Positions 35,744-44,600 of a stretch of DNA of 64,000 nucleotides are shown one piece after another. Both the position numbers and the translations under genes were made by a program. The notes under the pieces are model-generated. The model saw nothing but the letters and a program-made list of their open reading frames with translations. It was not told the DNA's origin and searched no databases. Within the stretch, counting starts at the first letter, position 1. Each line of letters begins with the position of its first letter. Source of the DNA: Alphaproteobacteria bacterium (GTDB lineage: Bacteria; Pseudomonadota; Alphaproteobacteria; Sphingomonadales; Emcibacteraceae); assembly GCA_002401455.1 (NCBI GenBank), contig NVTE01000001.1, forward strand, positions 319,962 through 383,961, in the 5' to 3' direction.

Positions 35744-37843
35744 ATGAGTTTACCACTATTCGCCCTGATGACGGCCGCAGCCCTACCCACCCCAAACACG
35801 CCACCACAAGGCCTGGAAGAAATCATTGTCACCGGCAGCAGAGCCCCCGAACGCATAGACGAGATCACCGCCTCGGTCTCGGTGGTCGGCAAAAGCGCCC
35901 TGTTGGCGGACCTGCAGCTGAGCCCGGAAATTCAGAATACCCTGGCCCTGCGGGTGCCGGGATTTGGGCCGGCATCCGGCACCGTCAGCAACTCCGGCCT
36001 GACCCTCCGTGGTCGCCGGGTTCTGGTGATGATCGACGGCGTACCCCAGTCGACCCCCCTGCGCAATGGCCAGCTCGGCATCCGCTCCATCGACAGCAGC
36101 GCCCTGGAACGGATCGAGATCATTAAAGGCGCGACCTCAATCTATGGCAACGGCGCCGCCGGCGGCATTGTCAATTACATCACCAAGCAGGCCTCTGAAG
36201 AGGCGATCAGCGGCGATATTGCCGTCAGCAGCCGTTTCTCCCTGGTCGATGGCAAAGACAGCTTCAGCAAAAGATTTGACGGCACCGTCAGCGGCACCCT
36301 GCAGGACTTCAGTTATGTGATCAATGCGGTTTATGATTCCCGGGGCCAGCAGAAAGATGCTGACGGCGATACCCTGGGCCTGATTTACGGCTTGTCGGAC
36401 CTGGACACCATCAACCTGTTCACCAAGGCCGCCTATCAGTTTGACGACGACAAAAGACTCCAGGCCACCTACAACTATTATGATTCCCAGCAGGAATCCA
36501 CTCTGGTCGATGACACCGGCAGCGCCATTGACGGCATTAAAACCCACGCGGTCAACAGCGAGGGTGCTGACAAACCCGGCGTGCCCCAGGGGCCTAAGGG
36601 CAACACCAACCTGATGGTCAAATACAGCGATGCCGAGCTGTTTAAAAATACCAGCTTCACCTTTGACGGCTATCATCAGAAACTGAAGAACGTCTTCTTC
36701 TTTTCCGCCAAACTGGCGAATCTGGATGAGGGCTATACCGGCGGTCAGTCTTTCATTAAATCGAATAAATTTGGCCTGCGGGTGAATTTCAATACCGAGA
36801 TTAATTGGGATAACTTGAAGACCACCTTCATTTATGGCCTGGATTACCTGAAGGATACCACCTCGCAACCGTTGACAGATGGCCGACTCTGGGTGCCGGA
36901 AATTGCCATGAAAAACAAAGCCGTCTATCTGCAGGCCAAAACCGTCTGGCGGGATGATGTTGTTTTCAAGGCCGGCCTCAGGGCTGAGAAAATCGACATC
37001 TCCATTGATGATTACAGCACCCTCAAACTCTGTAGTACCGCGGCCACCTGTTCGGTACCGATGGCTGTCACAGGCGGCGCCCTGAGCTATAATTCCACCA
37101 CCTTTAATGTGGGCCTGCGCTCTAAAAAACTCAAAACCTTCAGTCCCTTCATCAGTTATTCCCAGGGCTTTGACATTTCGGACCTTGGCCGCCTGTTACG
37201 CTCGGCCACGGTCACTGATCTCGCCGATGTCCGGACCGAGGCCTCAAAGGTCCACCATTATGAGGTCGGCTTCACCAGTGTATTCGACAAAATAAAATTC
37301 GAATTTGCCTATTATCAAAGCACATCTGAGCTCGGCACGGGCACCAAACTTGATGAGGCGACCGGAGTTTTCCTGCCGGTGCGGGAACCCCAGAAAATCC
37401 ACGGCTTTGAGATCGCGGTACAATATTTTGTCCAGGATAATCTGGAGGTCGGCACCAGCTTCACCCGCTTTGACGGTGAAAATACCGACACCGATGCCAA
37501 GCTCACCGGCCGCTATATTGCCCCGTCCAACCTGGTGGTCTATGCGGATTATCAGCCAACCGAAGACATCAGCCTGTCGCTCAATTATCAGCGCGTGGGC
37601 AGCCGCAAGGAATTCACCGCGAACGATAATAAATATGCCATCTATCAGGGGCCGGTGACCGGCTATGACCTGGTCAATCTTCGGGCATCTTATACCGTAG
37701 GCAATATTCAGTTCTACGGCGGCATTGAAAATCTGCTGAATGAGAATTATTTCACCGCCAAGGCCCAGTCGATTTTCCTGAGCAGCTATTATGTCAAGGG
37801 CCTGGGCCGCACCGCCAACCTGGGCATGCGGGTTACCTTCTAA
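35744..37843 (+). CDS. TonB-dependent outer membrane receptor
   Basis: A 699-residue outer-membrane receptor, most likely for a ferric siderophore or heme. A probable TonB box EEIIVTGS at about 26-33 precedes the plug domain (to about 160, with VRVLVMIDGVPQ-type and IEIIKGATSIYGNGAAGGIVNY segments). The 22-strand barrel ends in a terminal aromatic, GMRVTF. The leader is unusually short (about 16-20 residues, no basic residues), and no in-frame start exists upstream because a stop lies at 35726. A GAGGAA ribosome site precedes the ATG. It is followed by a strong terminator. Confidence 0.92.
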   Translation: MSLPLFALMTAAALPTPNTPPQGLEEIIVTGSRAPERIDEITASVSVVGKSALLADLQLSPEIQNTLALRVPGFGPASGTVSNSGLTLRGRRVLVMIDGVPQSTPLRNGQLGIRSIDSSALERIEIIKGATSIYGNGAAGGIVNYITKQASEEAISGDIAVSSRFSLVDGKDSFSKRFDGTVSGTLQDFSYVINAVYDSRGQQKDADGDTLGLIYGLSDLDTINLFTKAAYQFDDDKRLQATYNYYDSQQESTLVDDTGSAIDGIKTHAVNSEGADKPGVPQGPKGNTNLMVKYSDAELFKNTSFTFDGYHQKLKNVFFFSAKLANLDEGYTGGQSFIKSNKFGLRVNFNTEINWDNLKTTFIYGLDYLKDTTSQPLTDGRLWVPEIAMKNKAVYLQAKTVWRDDVVFKAGLRAEKIDISIDDYSTLKLCSTAATCSVPMAVTGGALSYNSTTFNVGLRSKKLKTFSPFISYSQGFDISDLGRLLRSATVTDLADVRTEASKVHHYEVGFTSVFDKIKFEFAYYQSTSELGTGTKLDEATGVFLPVREPQKIHGFEIAVQYFVQDNLEVGTSFTRFDGENTDTDAKLTGRYIAPSNLVVYADYQPTEDISLSLNYQRVGSRKEFTANDNKYAIYQGPVTGYDLVNLRASYTVGNIQFYGGIENLLNENYFTAKAQSIFLSSYYVKGLGRTANLGMRVTF

Positions 37844-37869
37844 GCCTGCTTAAGGACTTTGTCGCCATC

Positions 37870-37903
37870 AAGACCTGACTCCCACTGGGGGCCAGGTCTT
37901 TTT
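37870..37903 (+). terminator. Rho-independent terminator after the TonB receptor
   Basis: AAGACCTG (37870-37877) pairs with CAGGTCTT (37893-37900), with a 15-base loop and a following T-run. It lies 26 bases past the receptor stop. Confidence 0.88.
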
Positions 37904-37962
37904 AATGTCGCGCCCCCCTGAAATCCAAGGCACAGGCGGTGAAAAAAAGCAGTTAAAGGCTA

Positions 37963-38973
37963 TTACGACCCGTCAAGGGTCAGGGTGATTTTTCCGAATT
38001 GCTGATTTGATTCCATATATTCATGGGCTTGCCGGACGTCATCGAAGGCAAATGTCCGATCCAACAGGGGGACAAGGTCTCCCGTCTCCAGACCCTGGTA
38101 AATGAAGGCCTTTGCTTTGGCCAGAAGATCCGGGTCATGGGTAATTTCAAACAGAGTGTAACCCCTGATGGTCAGACCCTTGCCAAGGGCGGCAAACAAG
38201 GGGAACGGCGTCGGACGGCTATCGAGGGCGCCATATTCAATGATCTGTGCCCCCGGGGCGGCCGCTGCGGCCAACTGGTCCAGAATAGGGCCGCCGATCG
38301 GATCAAAGATGACATGAGCCCCCGCGCCTTCTGTGATCTCTGATACCCGATCTTCCAGATTTTCAGTGTCCGTCTGGACCACATGATCGGCCCCGGCATC
38401 AAGCAACATCTGGGCTTTACTGGCACCGCGGGTTGTGGCAATGACCAGGGCGCCGATATTCTTGGCAATCTGAATGGCCGCGATGCCGACACTGCTGCTG
38501 GCGGCCGTGATGATGACGGATTGTCCTTTGCTTAACCGTCCGATCCCTATCAACGCCCCGTAGGCCGTGATATATTGCATCCAGATGGCGGTGCCTTCCC
38601 GGGGGCTTAATTTTTCGGGATATTTCGCCACCGCCGCCGCCGGAACGACAGGTCTTTCGCCGTAAACGCCATATTGGCCCATGGAAAATGCCGGGATCGT
38701 GCTGACCCGGTCGCCGATTTTAAAGTCGTCAACATTTTTCCCAACCGCATCGATGGTTCCCGCAGCTTCATAGCCAATTTTGGACGGCAAAGGTGGCTGC
38801 TCAAGATAAGCCCCCTCGCGGAACATGACCTCTGCCCTGTTCAAACCGATGGCTTCCACGCGAAGGCGCACCTCGCCTTCTCTGGGGTCTTCAACGGGTT
38901 CGGTGACAATAGTTAAAACCGATGCGGGTCCGGTTTCGGTAAATCGAACTAATCTTGCTTCTGAGGGGGCCAT
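37963..38973 (-). CDS. Zinc-type alcohol dehydrogenase family / quinone oxidoreductase-like
   Basis: A 336-residue MDR-superfamily NADPH-dependent reductase. The start at 38973 is preferred because AAGGA lies eight bases upstream; the frame back to 39051 has no family resemblance. GroES-like N-terminal half has RLRVEAIGLNRAEVMFREG and the Rossmann part contains ITAASSSVGIAAIQIAKN. The cysteines of catalytic-zinc alcohol dehydrogenases are absent, pointing to the quinone-reductase subgroup. It is a single-gene unit; the substrate is unknown. Confidence 0.87.
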   Translation of the reverse strand: MAPSEARLVRFTETGPASVLTIVTEPVEDPREGEVRLRVEAIGLNRAEVMFREGAYLEQPPLPSKIGYEAAGTIDAVGKNVDDFKIGDRVSTIPAFSMGQYGVYGERPVVPAAAVAKYPEKLSPREGTAIWMQYITAYGALIGIGRLSKGQSVIITAASSSVGIAAIQIAKNIGALVIATTRGASKAQMLLDAGADHVVQTDTENLEDRVSEITEGAGAHVIFDPIGGPILDQLAAAAAPGAQIIEYGALDSRPTPFPLFAALGKGLTIRGYTLFEITHDPDLLAKAKAFIYQGLETGDLVPLLDRTFAFDDVRQAHEYMESNQQFGKITLTLDGS

Positions 38974-39121
38974 ATTGTTATCCTTTAGGAGTGTAGGAGC
39001 CAGAGAGGTATGTCTTAGCCAAACCCTAGCCGTGCCCTTGGATAAAAACAATAGCCACTAAATTAAAGGACTGTTTAAAAATATGAACAATATAAATCCT
39101 CGGCCCCGGCCGACAGCCATC

Positions 39122-39162
39122 AAAAAAGCCCGGGCTCTATCTCAAGACTGACCCGGGCTTTT
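39122..39162 (-). terminator. Rho-independent terminator after the SulP gene
   Basis: An 11-base perfect stem, AAAAGCCCGGG (39124-39134) with CCCGGGCTTTT (39152-39162), lies 23 bases past the SulP stop on the minus strand and is followed there by a T-run. It would also work in part on the plus strand. Confidence 0.9.
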
Positions 39163-39184
39163 GAAACTGGAATAGGGGAAGACT

Positions 39185-40795
39185 TTACGCCTTTTCCGGC
39201 GCTTTCACATCTGCGTTCTTCAGCATATAATTGCCTTCGTAATCAACCGCAACGCCATAGTCCGGGTCTTCAATCACCGAGACCTCGACAATCTTGCGGG
39301 CCTTATGGAGCAGGCGGCGGCAATCGGCGCTCAGGTGACGCAGGTGCAGCTTCTTGCCCGCCGCCTCATATTTCACCGCCAGCGCGTCAATGGCCTGCAG
39401 GCCGGAATGGTCAAGCACCCGGGAATCCAGAAAATCAACAATCACATCATCCGGATCACCCTTGGGATCAAACAATTCGGTGAAGCTTGCCACAGAGCCA
39501 AAGAACAGCGGCCCGGACATTTTATAGACCTTGGAGCCCTTGTCATTAATCTTGCTGACCGCACTGGTATGTTTCGCCGTATCCCAGGCAAAAACCAGGG
39601 CCGAGATAATCACGCCGGCGACCACGGCCACCGCCAAGTCAAAGGCCACGGTAATGCCGGTGACAAAGATAATCACAAAAATATCATGGCGCGGGATTTT
39701 ACCGATCAGTTTCAGGCTGTTCCAGGCAAAGGTACCGATCACCACCATGAACATGACCCCGATCAGCGCCGCCAGCGGAATCTGTTCAATCAGGCCCGAG
39801 GCAAACAGGATAAAGCCCAGCAGGCTGAGCGCCGCCACGATACCGCTGAGCCGCGTCCGTCCGCCGGACTTCACATTGATCATGCTCTGGCCGATCATGG
39901 CACAGCCGCCCATGCCACCGAAAAATCCGGTGATCACATTGGCCGCGCCCTGGGCCGTACATTCCCGGCTGGCGCCGCCGTGGGTATCGGTCATCTCACT
40001 GACCAGATTCAGGGTCAGCAGGGATTCAATCAGGCCAACCGCGGCCAGGATCACTGCATAGGGCAGGATGATCATCAGGCTTTCCCAAGTCAGGGGAAAG
40101 TTCGGAATATGAAACGGCGGCAGACCCCCGGAAATAGAGGCCAGGTCACCGACCCGCGGAATATCCATGTTCAACCCGATCACCACAGCCGTCACCCCGG
40201 CAATCGCGGCCAGAGGTCCCGGCACCGCCTTGGTGATCTTGGGCATCAGATAAATAATCCCCATGGTCAGCACCACCAGTCCCAGCATCAGATACATGGG
40301 CATGCCACTGAGCCAGGCCCCGGAACTGTCCTTGAACTGGCCGAGCTGGGCCAGAAAAATCACAATCGCCAGACCATTGACAAAGCCCAGCATCACCGGA
40401 TGGGGCACCATGCGGATAAAGCGGCCGAGGTGGGTAACCCCGGCGACAATCTGAATGATGCCCATCAGCACCACAGTGGCAAACAGATATTCGACCCCAT
40501 GCTGGGCCACCAGGCTGACCATCACCACGGCCAACGCCCCGGTGGCACCGGAAATCATGCCCGGACGGCCGCCAAAAACGGCGGTGACCAGCCCGACAAT
40601 GAAGGCGGCATAGAGACCGACCAGCGGATTAACGCCAGCGACAAAGGCAAAGGCCACGGCTTCGGGCACCAGGGCCAGGGCCACGGTCAGGCCGGAGAAG
40701 CTTTCAATACGGATACGGCTGATGGAATTCAGGCCGAATTCCTCGAGCCAGATGGACGCCTTGCTCTGCGTCCCGGGTGTCGCCTGTTCAGTCAT
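39185..40795 (-). CDS. SulP family anion transporter with STAS domain
   Basis: A 536-residue inner-membrane transporter for sulfate, bicarbonate or a similar anion. The first ~400 residues hold the transport core ([38 protein letters not shown]-type and [15 protein letters not shown] segments) and residues about 430-520 form the STAS domain with [17 protein letters not shown]. No carbonic anhydrase or sulfate-assimilation gene is adjacent, so bicarbonate and sulfate cannot be separated. It has its own terminator. Confidence 0.92.
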   Translation of the reverse strand: MTEQATPGTQSKASIWLEEFGLNSISRIRIESFSGLTVALALVPEAVAFAFVAGVNPLVGLYAAFIVGLVTAVFGGRPGMISGATGALAVVMVSLVAQHGVEYLFATVVLMGIIQIVAGVTHLGRFIRMVPHPVMLGFVNGLAIVIFLAQLGQFKDSSGAWLSGMPMYLMLGLVVLTMGIIYLMPKITKAVPGPLAAIAGVTAVVIGLNMDIPRVGDLASISGGLPPFHIPNFPLTWESLMIILPYAVILAAVGLIESLLTLNLVSEMTDTHGGASRECTAQGAANVITGFFGGMGGCAMIGQSMINVKSGGRTRLSGIVAALSLLGFILFASGLIEQIPLAALIGVMFMVVIGTFAWNSLKLIGKIPRHDIFVIIFVTGITVAFDLAVAVVAGVIISALVFAWDTAKHTSAVSKINDKGSKVYKMSGPLFFGSVASFTELFDPKGDPDDVIVDFLDSRVLDHSGLQAIDALAVKYEAAGKKLHLRHLSADCRRLLHKARKIVEVSVIEDPDYGVAVDYEGNYMLKNADVKAPEKA

Positions 40796-40963
40796 GTGGT
40801 TGCCCTGAGTGTTATCTATGGGTGATCTATCCTGATCGGGCCATGTTCTTTAAACAAGACCGGCCCTTATCTACCCGCGCTGATAAAGCATGGACGGCGG
40901 TTATGCAAGATTATTTGTGTTTCCGGCCCATGGTCACTCCGGGGCTAGCCCCTACTCACACAG

Positions 40964-41482
40964 TCAAAATGCCTTGGCCAATTGCGCATCCAGAATATTG
41001 ATCAGTTTTTTCACCGAGCCTTCGCCGTATCCCACCGCCTGATAGGCGACTTTTCCGTCTTTGCCGATGATCAGGAGATGAGGGATGCCTTCAACCCCAA
41101 ACTTCTTGCCAATGACACCCCGCTTGTCATGGGTCAGCGTTAATGCCATGTATTTAAGTTGCTTCTTCATCTGGCGGAAGGCCCGTTTATTTTCCTTGAA
41201 ATTAACCGCGACCACCCTCAGACGGTCTTTGCCAATATGTTTCTGAACCACATCGAGGACCGGCAGTTCCTGGCGACAAGGGGCGCACCACGACGCCCAG
41301 AAAGAGATGACAATCACCTTGCCCTTATGGTCTGTCACCTCAAATTTCTGCCCCTCAGTATCCTTGCCCAGATAGCTTGGCGGCACATCGCCGATGTCAA
41401 GCTTAAGTTTCGACGCCGCCTGTGCCGTCGGTAGCATCAGAAAACTGACCACCAAAAATAGATGCAAGATTGCCTTCCTCAT
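40964..41482 (-). CDS. TlpA-type periplasmic thioredoxin
   Basis: A 172-residue thiol-disulfide protein with a cleavable signal peptide (MRKAILHLFL to about residue 22, TAQAAS). The thioredoxin active site is WCAPC, Cys66 and Cys69. A cis-proline loop follows in VEGIPHLLI. The ATG at 41482 has an AAGGGG ribosome site; the longer frame to 41509 does not. Such proteins keep periplasmic cysteines reduced, for example for cytochrome c or cytochrome oxidase assembly. No maturation genes are adjacent, so the client is unknown. Confidence 0.9.
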   Translation of the reverse strand: MRKAILHLFLVVSFLMLPTAQAASKLKLDIGDVPPSYLGKDTEGQKFEVTDHKGKVIVISFWASWCAPCRQELPVLDVVQKHIGKDRLRVVAVNFKENKRAFRQMKKQLKYMALTLTHDKRGVIGKKFGVEGIPHLLIIGKDGKVAYQAVGYGEGSVKKLINILDAQLAKAF

Positions 41483-41718
41483 ATTATCCCCTTTTCTAAA
41501 GACTCCCAATGACTTGAAGAAATTTGCTACTGCCCGGTATGCCTGTTAAGGAATTCTCCCGTCAGACCCTGCCCCAACTATAGTCACAGAAAGAAAGTCC
41601 GGTCAATGGAGTACAAGTATAAGCTGTGCACAACCGCAAAAAAACCGCCACCCCAGCCCCATCAAAATGAGGGCAGAAATGACGGCTAAATCTTAAAACC
41701 AATTATAAGGTCGGGACA

Positions 41719-43857
41719 TTACCCCCGTTCGCCCAATACTTTCAGCACTTTGGCGGCGGCTTCGGGGATGTTGGTGCCGGGGCCGAAGATCGCGGCAACA
41801 CCGGCCTCATACAAAAAGTCATAATCCTGAGCCGGGATCACTCCGCCGCAGACCACCATCACATCATCCGCACCTTCTTTTTTCAGCTCGGCAATCAGTT
41901 GCGGGATCAGGGTTTTATGACCGGCGGCCAGTGAGGATACGCCGACGATATGCACGTCATTTTCAATGGCTTCGCGGGCGGCTTCGGCCGGAGTCTGGAA
42001 CAAAGGTCCCACATCCACATCAAAGCCAATATCGGCAAAGGCGGTGGCGATTACTTTCGCGCCCCGGTCATGGCCGTCCTGGCCCATCTTGACCACCAGC
42101 ATCCGCGGGCGGCGGCCTTCTTTTTCGGCAAAGTCTTCGATGTCGCGCTGAATTTTCTCAAAGCCGGCATCGCCTTTATATGCCGAGCCATACACGCCGG
42201 AGATGGATTTCACCTCGGCCCGGTGACGGTTGAATATTTTTTCCATGGCGTCTGATATCTCTCCGAGGGAGGCCCGTTCGCGGGCCGCGACCACGGCTTT
42301 CTCCAGCAGGTTGGCATCTCCGCTGGCCGCCTCGGTCAGGGCCTGCAGCGCGGCCTGGCATTTCACCTCATCGCGCTCGGCTTTCATTTTTGTCAGCCGG
42401 GCAATCTGAGAAACCCGGACCGCATCATTATCCACACTGAGAATATCAAGGACATCCTCTTTCTCCAACCGGTATTTATTAACCCCGACAACCACTTCTT
42501 CGCCCCGGTCGATACGGGCCTGTTTCAGGGCGGCTGCTTCCTCAATTTTCATCTTGGGCATGCCGCTTTCGACCGCCTTGGTCATGCCGCCCATGTCTTC
42601 AACATCGGTGATGATTTTCCAGGCTTCCTGGACCAGCTCATTGGTCAGATGCTCGACATAATAGGAGCCGCCGAGCGGGTCGACCACATTGCACATGCCG
42701 GTTTCTTCCTGGAGCACGATCTGGGTGTTGCGGGCAATTCGCGCCGAAAAATCGGTCGGCAGGGCGATGGCTTCGTCCAGGGCATTGGTATGCAGTGACT
42801 GGGTGCCGCCGAGCATGGAGGCCATGGCCTCAACCGTGGTCCGGACCACATTATTATAGGGGTCTTTTTCGGTCAGCGACACGCCGGAGGTTTGGCAATG
42901 GGTGCGCAGCATCATGCTTTTGGGATTCTTGGCGCCGAAGTTTTCCATGATCTGGGCCCAGATGGTCCGCGCGGCGCGCAGTTTGGCCACTTCCATGAAG
43001 AAATTCATCCCCGTGGCGAAGAAAAAGCTCAGACGCGGGGCAAAGACATCAATATCCAGCCCGGTCTTCAGGGCCGCCCGGACATATTCCATGCCGTCAG
43101 CCAGGGTGAAGGCCAGTTCCTGCAACTGGGTCGCGCCGGCTTCCTGCATATGATAGCCCGAGATCGAGATGCTGTTGTATTTGGGCATTTCACGGGTGGT
43201 ATAGGAAATGATATCGCCGATAATGCGCATGCTCGGCGCCGGCGGATAGATATAGGTATTGCGAACCATGAATTCTTTCAGAATATCATTCTGAATCGTG
43301 CCGGAAAGCTGGTCCCGGCTAACGCCCTGTTCCTCGGCGGCCACGATATAGAAGGCCAGGCAGGGTATCACCGCCCCGTTCATGGTCATGGACACCGACA
43401 TCTTATCCAATGGAATCTGGTCGAATAGGATTTTCATATCCTCGACGCTGTCGATGGCGACGCCGGCCTTGCCCACATCGCCCTGAACCCGGGGATGGTC
43501 ACTGTCGTAACCCCGGTGGGTCGCCAGGTCAAAGGCCACACTCAGGCCCTTTTGCCCGGCAGCCAGATTGCGGCGGTAAAAGGCGTTGGATTCTTCGGCG
43601 GTCGAGAAACCGGCATATTGACGGATGGTCCAGGGCCGACCGGCATACATGCTGCCCTTGACCCCACGGGTGAAGGGGAAAAAGCCCGGCAGGTTGCCAA
43701 TATGAGGAATATCTGCAACATCTTCGGCGGTATACAGCGGCTTGATCTCAATACCTTCGGGCGTCTTCCAGGTCAGGTCGTCCAGCTTCCTGCCGCGAAG
43801 TTCCTTGCCCACAAGGTCCTGCCAGTCCGTAATACTTTTGCGCTTGCCATCAGTCAT
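41719..43857 (-). CDS. scpA: Methylmalonyl-CoA mutase
   Basis: Adenosylcobalamin enzyme that converts (R)-methylmalonyl-CoA to succinyl-CoA, the end of propionyl-CoA catabolism. The 712-residue single chain has a TIM-barrel substrate domain (about 1-560), including [15 protein letters not shown] and the RTHCQTSG region, and a C-terminal B12 domain with DGHDRG at 594-599, whose His596 is the lower axial cobalt ligand. It is the homodimeric ScpA/mitochondrial type. Epimerase, chaperone and propionyl-CoA carboxylase genes are not in the window. Confidence 0.95.
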   Translation of the reverse strand: MTDGKRKSITDWQDLVGKELRGRKLDDLTWKTPEGIEIKPLYTAEDVADIPHIGNLPGFFPFTRGVKGSMYAGRPWTIRQYAGFSTAEESNAFYRRNLAAGQKGLSVAFDLATHRGYDSDHPRVQGDVGKAGVAIDSVEDMKILFDQIPLDKMSVSMTMNGAVIPCLAFYIVAAEEQGVSRDQLSGTIQNDILKEFMVRNTYIYPPAPSMRIIGDIISYTTREMPKYNSISISGYHMQEAGATQLQELAFTLADGMEYVRAALKTGLDIDVFAPRLSFFFATGMNFFMEVAKLRAARTIWAQIMENFGAKNPKSMMLRTHCQTSGVSLTEKDPYNNVVRTTVEAMASMLGGTQSLHTNALDEAIALPTDFSARIARNTQIVLQEETGMCNVVDPLGGSYYVEHLTNELVQEAWKIITDVEDMGGMTKAVESGMPKMKIEEAAALKQARIDRGEEVVVGVNKYRLEKEDVLDILSVDNDAVRVSQIARLTKMKAERDEVKCQAALQALTEAASGDANLLEKAVVAARERASLGEISDAMEKIFNRHRAEVKSISGVYGSAYKGDAGFEKIQRDIEDFAEKEGRRPRMLVVKMGQDGHDRGAKVIATAFADIGFDVDVGPLFQTPAEAAREAIENDVHIVGVSSLAAGHKTLIPQLIAELKKEGADDVMVVCGGVIPAQDYDFLYEAGVAAIFGPGTNIPEAAAKVLKVLGERG

Positions 43858-43868
43858 AGATATATCCG

Positions 43869-43930
43869 TTTACTCAAAAGGGTTCACATATTGTGCGGCG
43901 CAGTATGCACAAATGTTACCGGTGAGTAAA
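43869..43930. promoter_or_regulatory. Nested inverted repeats upstream of methylmalonyl-CoA mutase
   Basis: TTTACTCA (43869-43876) mirrors TGAGTAAA (43923-43930), and inside them TTGTGC (43891-43896) mirrors GCACAA (43907-43912). They lie just upstream of the scpA start and could be an operator or a 5'-leader stem-loop. Confidence 0.35.
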
Positions 43931-43979
43931 GTTTTATTTGGCGGCAGAATGTCCCGCTCCGGCAGGCTCCCCTCCTGCC

Positions 43980-44180
43980 CTAGAAGGAGCATTTATAGCC
44001 GACATTAGCATAATTTTCTGAAATCCGGTTGGTCAGGGAGAGCCGGTTGCGCCGTCTGTGATTAATCCGCGCTTTCTGACGGGCGACCAGGCTTGTGACG
44101 GCCTGGGTGACTTTACTGTTCTTGGTCCGGCTTTTGGCTTTAGCCGACAATCTTTTCATCTGTGCGATCAGGGGTATCAT
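43980..44180 (-). CDS. Small highly basic protein, unknown
   Basis: A 66-residue frame beginning at ATG 44180 with an AAAGGA ribosome site nine bases upstream; the longer frame to 44225 seems less likely. It is rich in Arg and Lys (KRLSAKAKSRTKN, RINHRRRNRLSL) with no membrane helix, so it could bind nucleic acid or ribosomes, or be spurious. I do not recognise it. The good ribosome site is the main reason to list it. Confidence 0.35.
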   Translation of the reverse strand: MIPLIAQMKRLSAKAKSRTKNSKVTQAVTSLVARQKARINHRRRNRLSLTNRISENYANVGYKCSF

Positions 44181-44399
44181 GGTTTCGTTCCTTTCATTCA
44201 TTAACTGTTGAAAGCAGATTACCACCGGCGATCAGGGCCGAATAGTGGAACGGAAGGCCGCCAATCCAGTACCCCGGTTACAGTGTTTTCTCCTGTCTTT
44301 AGCTTGAAAAACAGCACAAAATATCAACCTAAACGGTTATTGCCCGCGCACGAACGCGCTAACCTGTAAAAAAGAAAAACCAACCTGTGGGATGATATC

Positions 44400-44600
44400 A
44401 TGAAAAAACTCGTTTTAGCCCTGAGCCTGACTTTAATCCTGGCTGGAATAGCAAGCGCCGAAAGTACCGCTCTGCGCCAGCTGGTCGAAGCAAATCTTGG
44501 GAATATATTTGATCTCCGGGCCTTCCATGATACGGTGCTCGGCAACGGTTACCGGCTGGATCGCCACCCAAGAATTAAGACCCCACCAAGGAATATTTGA
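44400..44600 (+). pseudogene. Collapsed copy of the adjacent DUF885 gene
   Basis: A 66-codon frame made of a signal peptide (MKKLVLALSL to ASAE, about 20 residues) joined directly to a segment matching the C-terminus of the next gene's product. FDLRAFHDTVLGNG here corresponds to FDLRAFHDMILGNG near residue 552 there, and LRQL to IRQL just before it. After that the reading diverges. About 530 codons are missing. It looks like a tandem duplicate that lost its middle, leaving only its ends. Its TGA abuts the next ATG (TGAATG), so it may still be transcribed and even translated as a leader peptide. Confidence 0.6.

Noticed and set aside
39305-40825. 506-codon open frame opposite the SulP gene
   Set aside because: The product is a His/Gln/Gly-rich antisense translation, while the minus-strand frame is an intact SulP transporter.
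40941-40952. GGGGCTAGCCCC palindrome downstream of the TlpA gene
   Set aside because: Four-pair stem without a T-run; too weak to call a terminator or operator.
41510-41718. Possible riboswitch or small RNA between scpA and the TlpA gene
   Set aside because: No conserved cobalamin-box pattern or strong structure seen by eye, and the region is downstream of scpA, not upstream.
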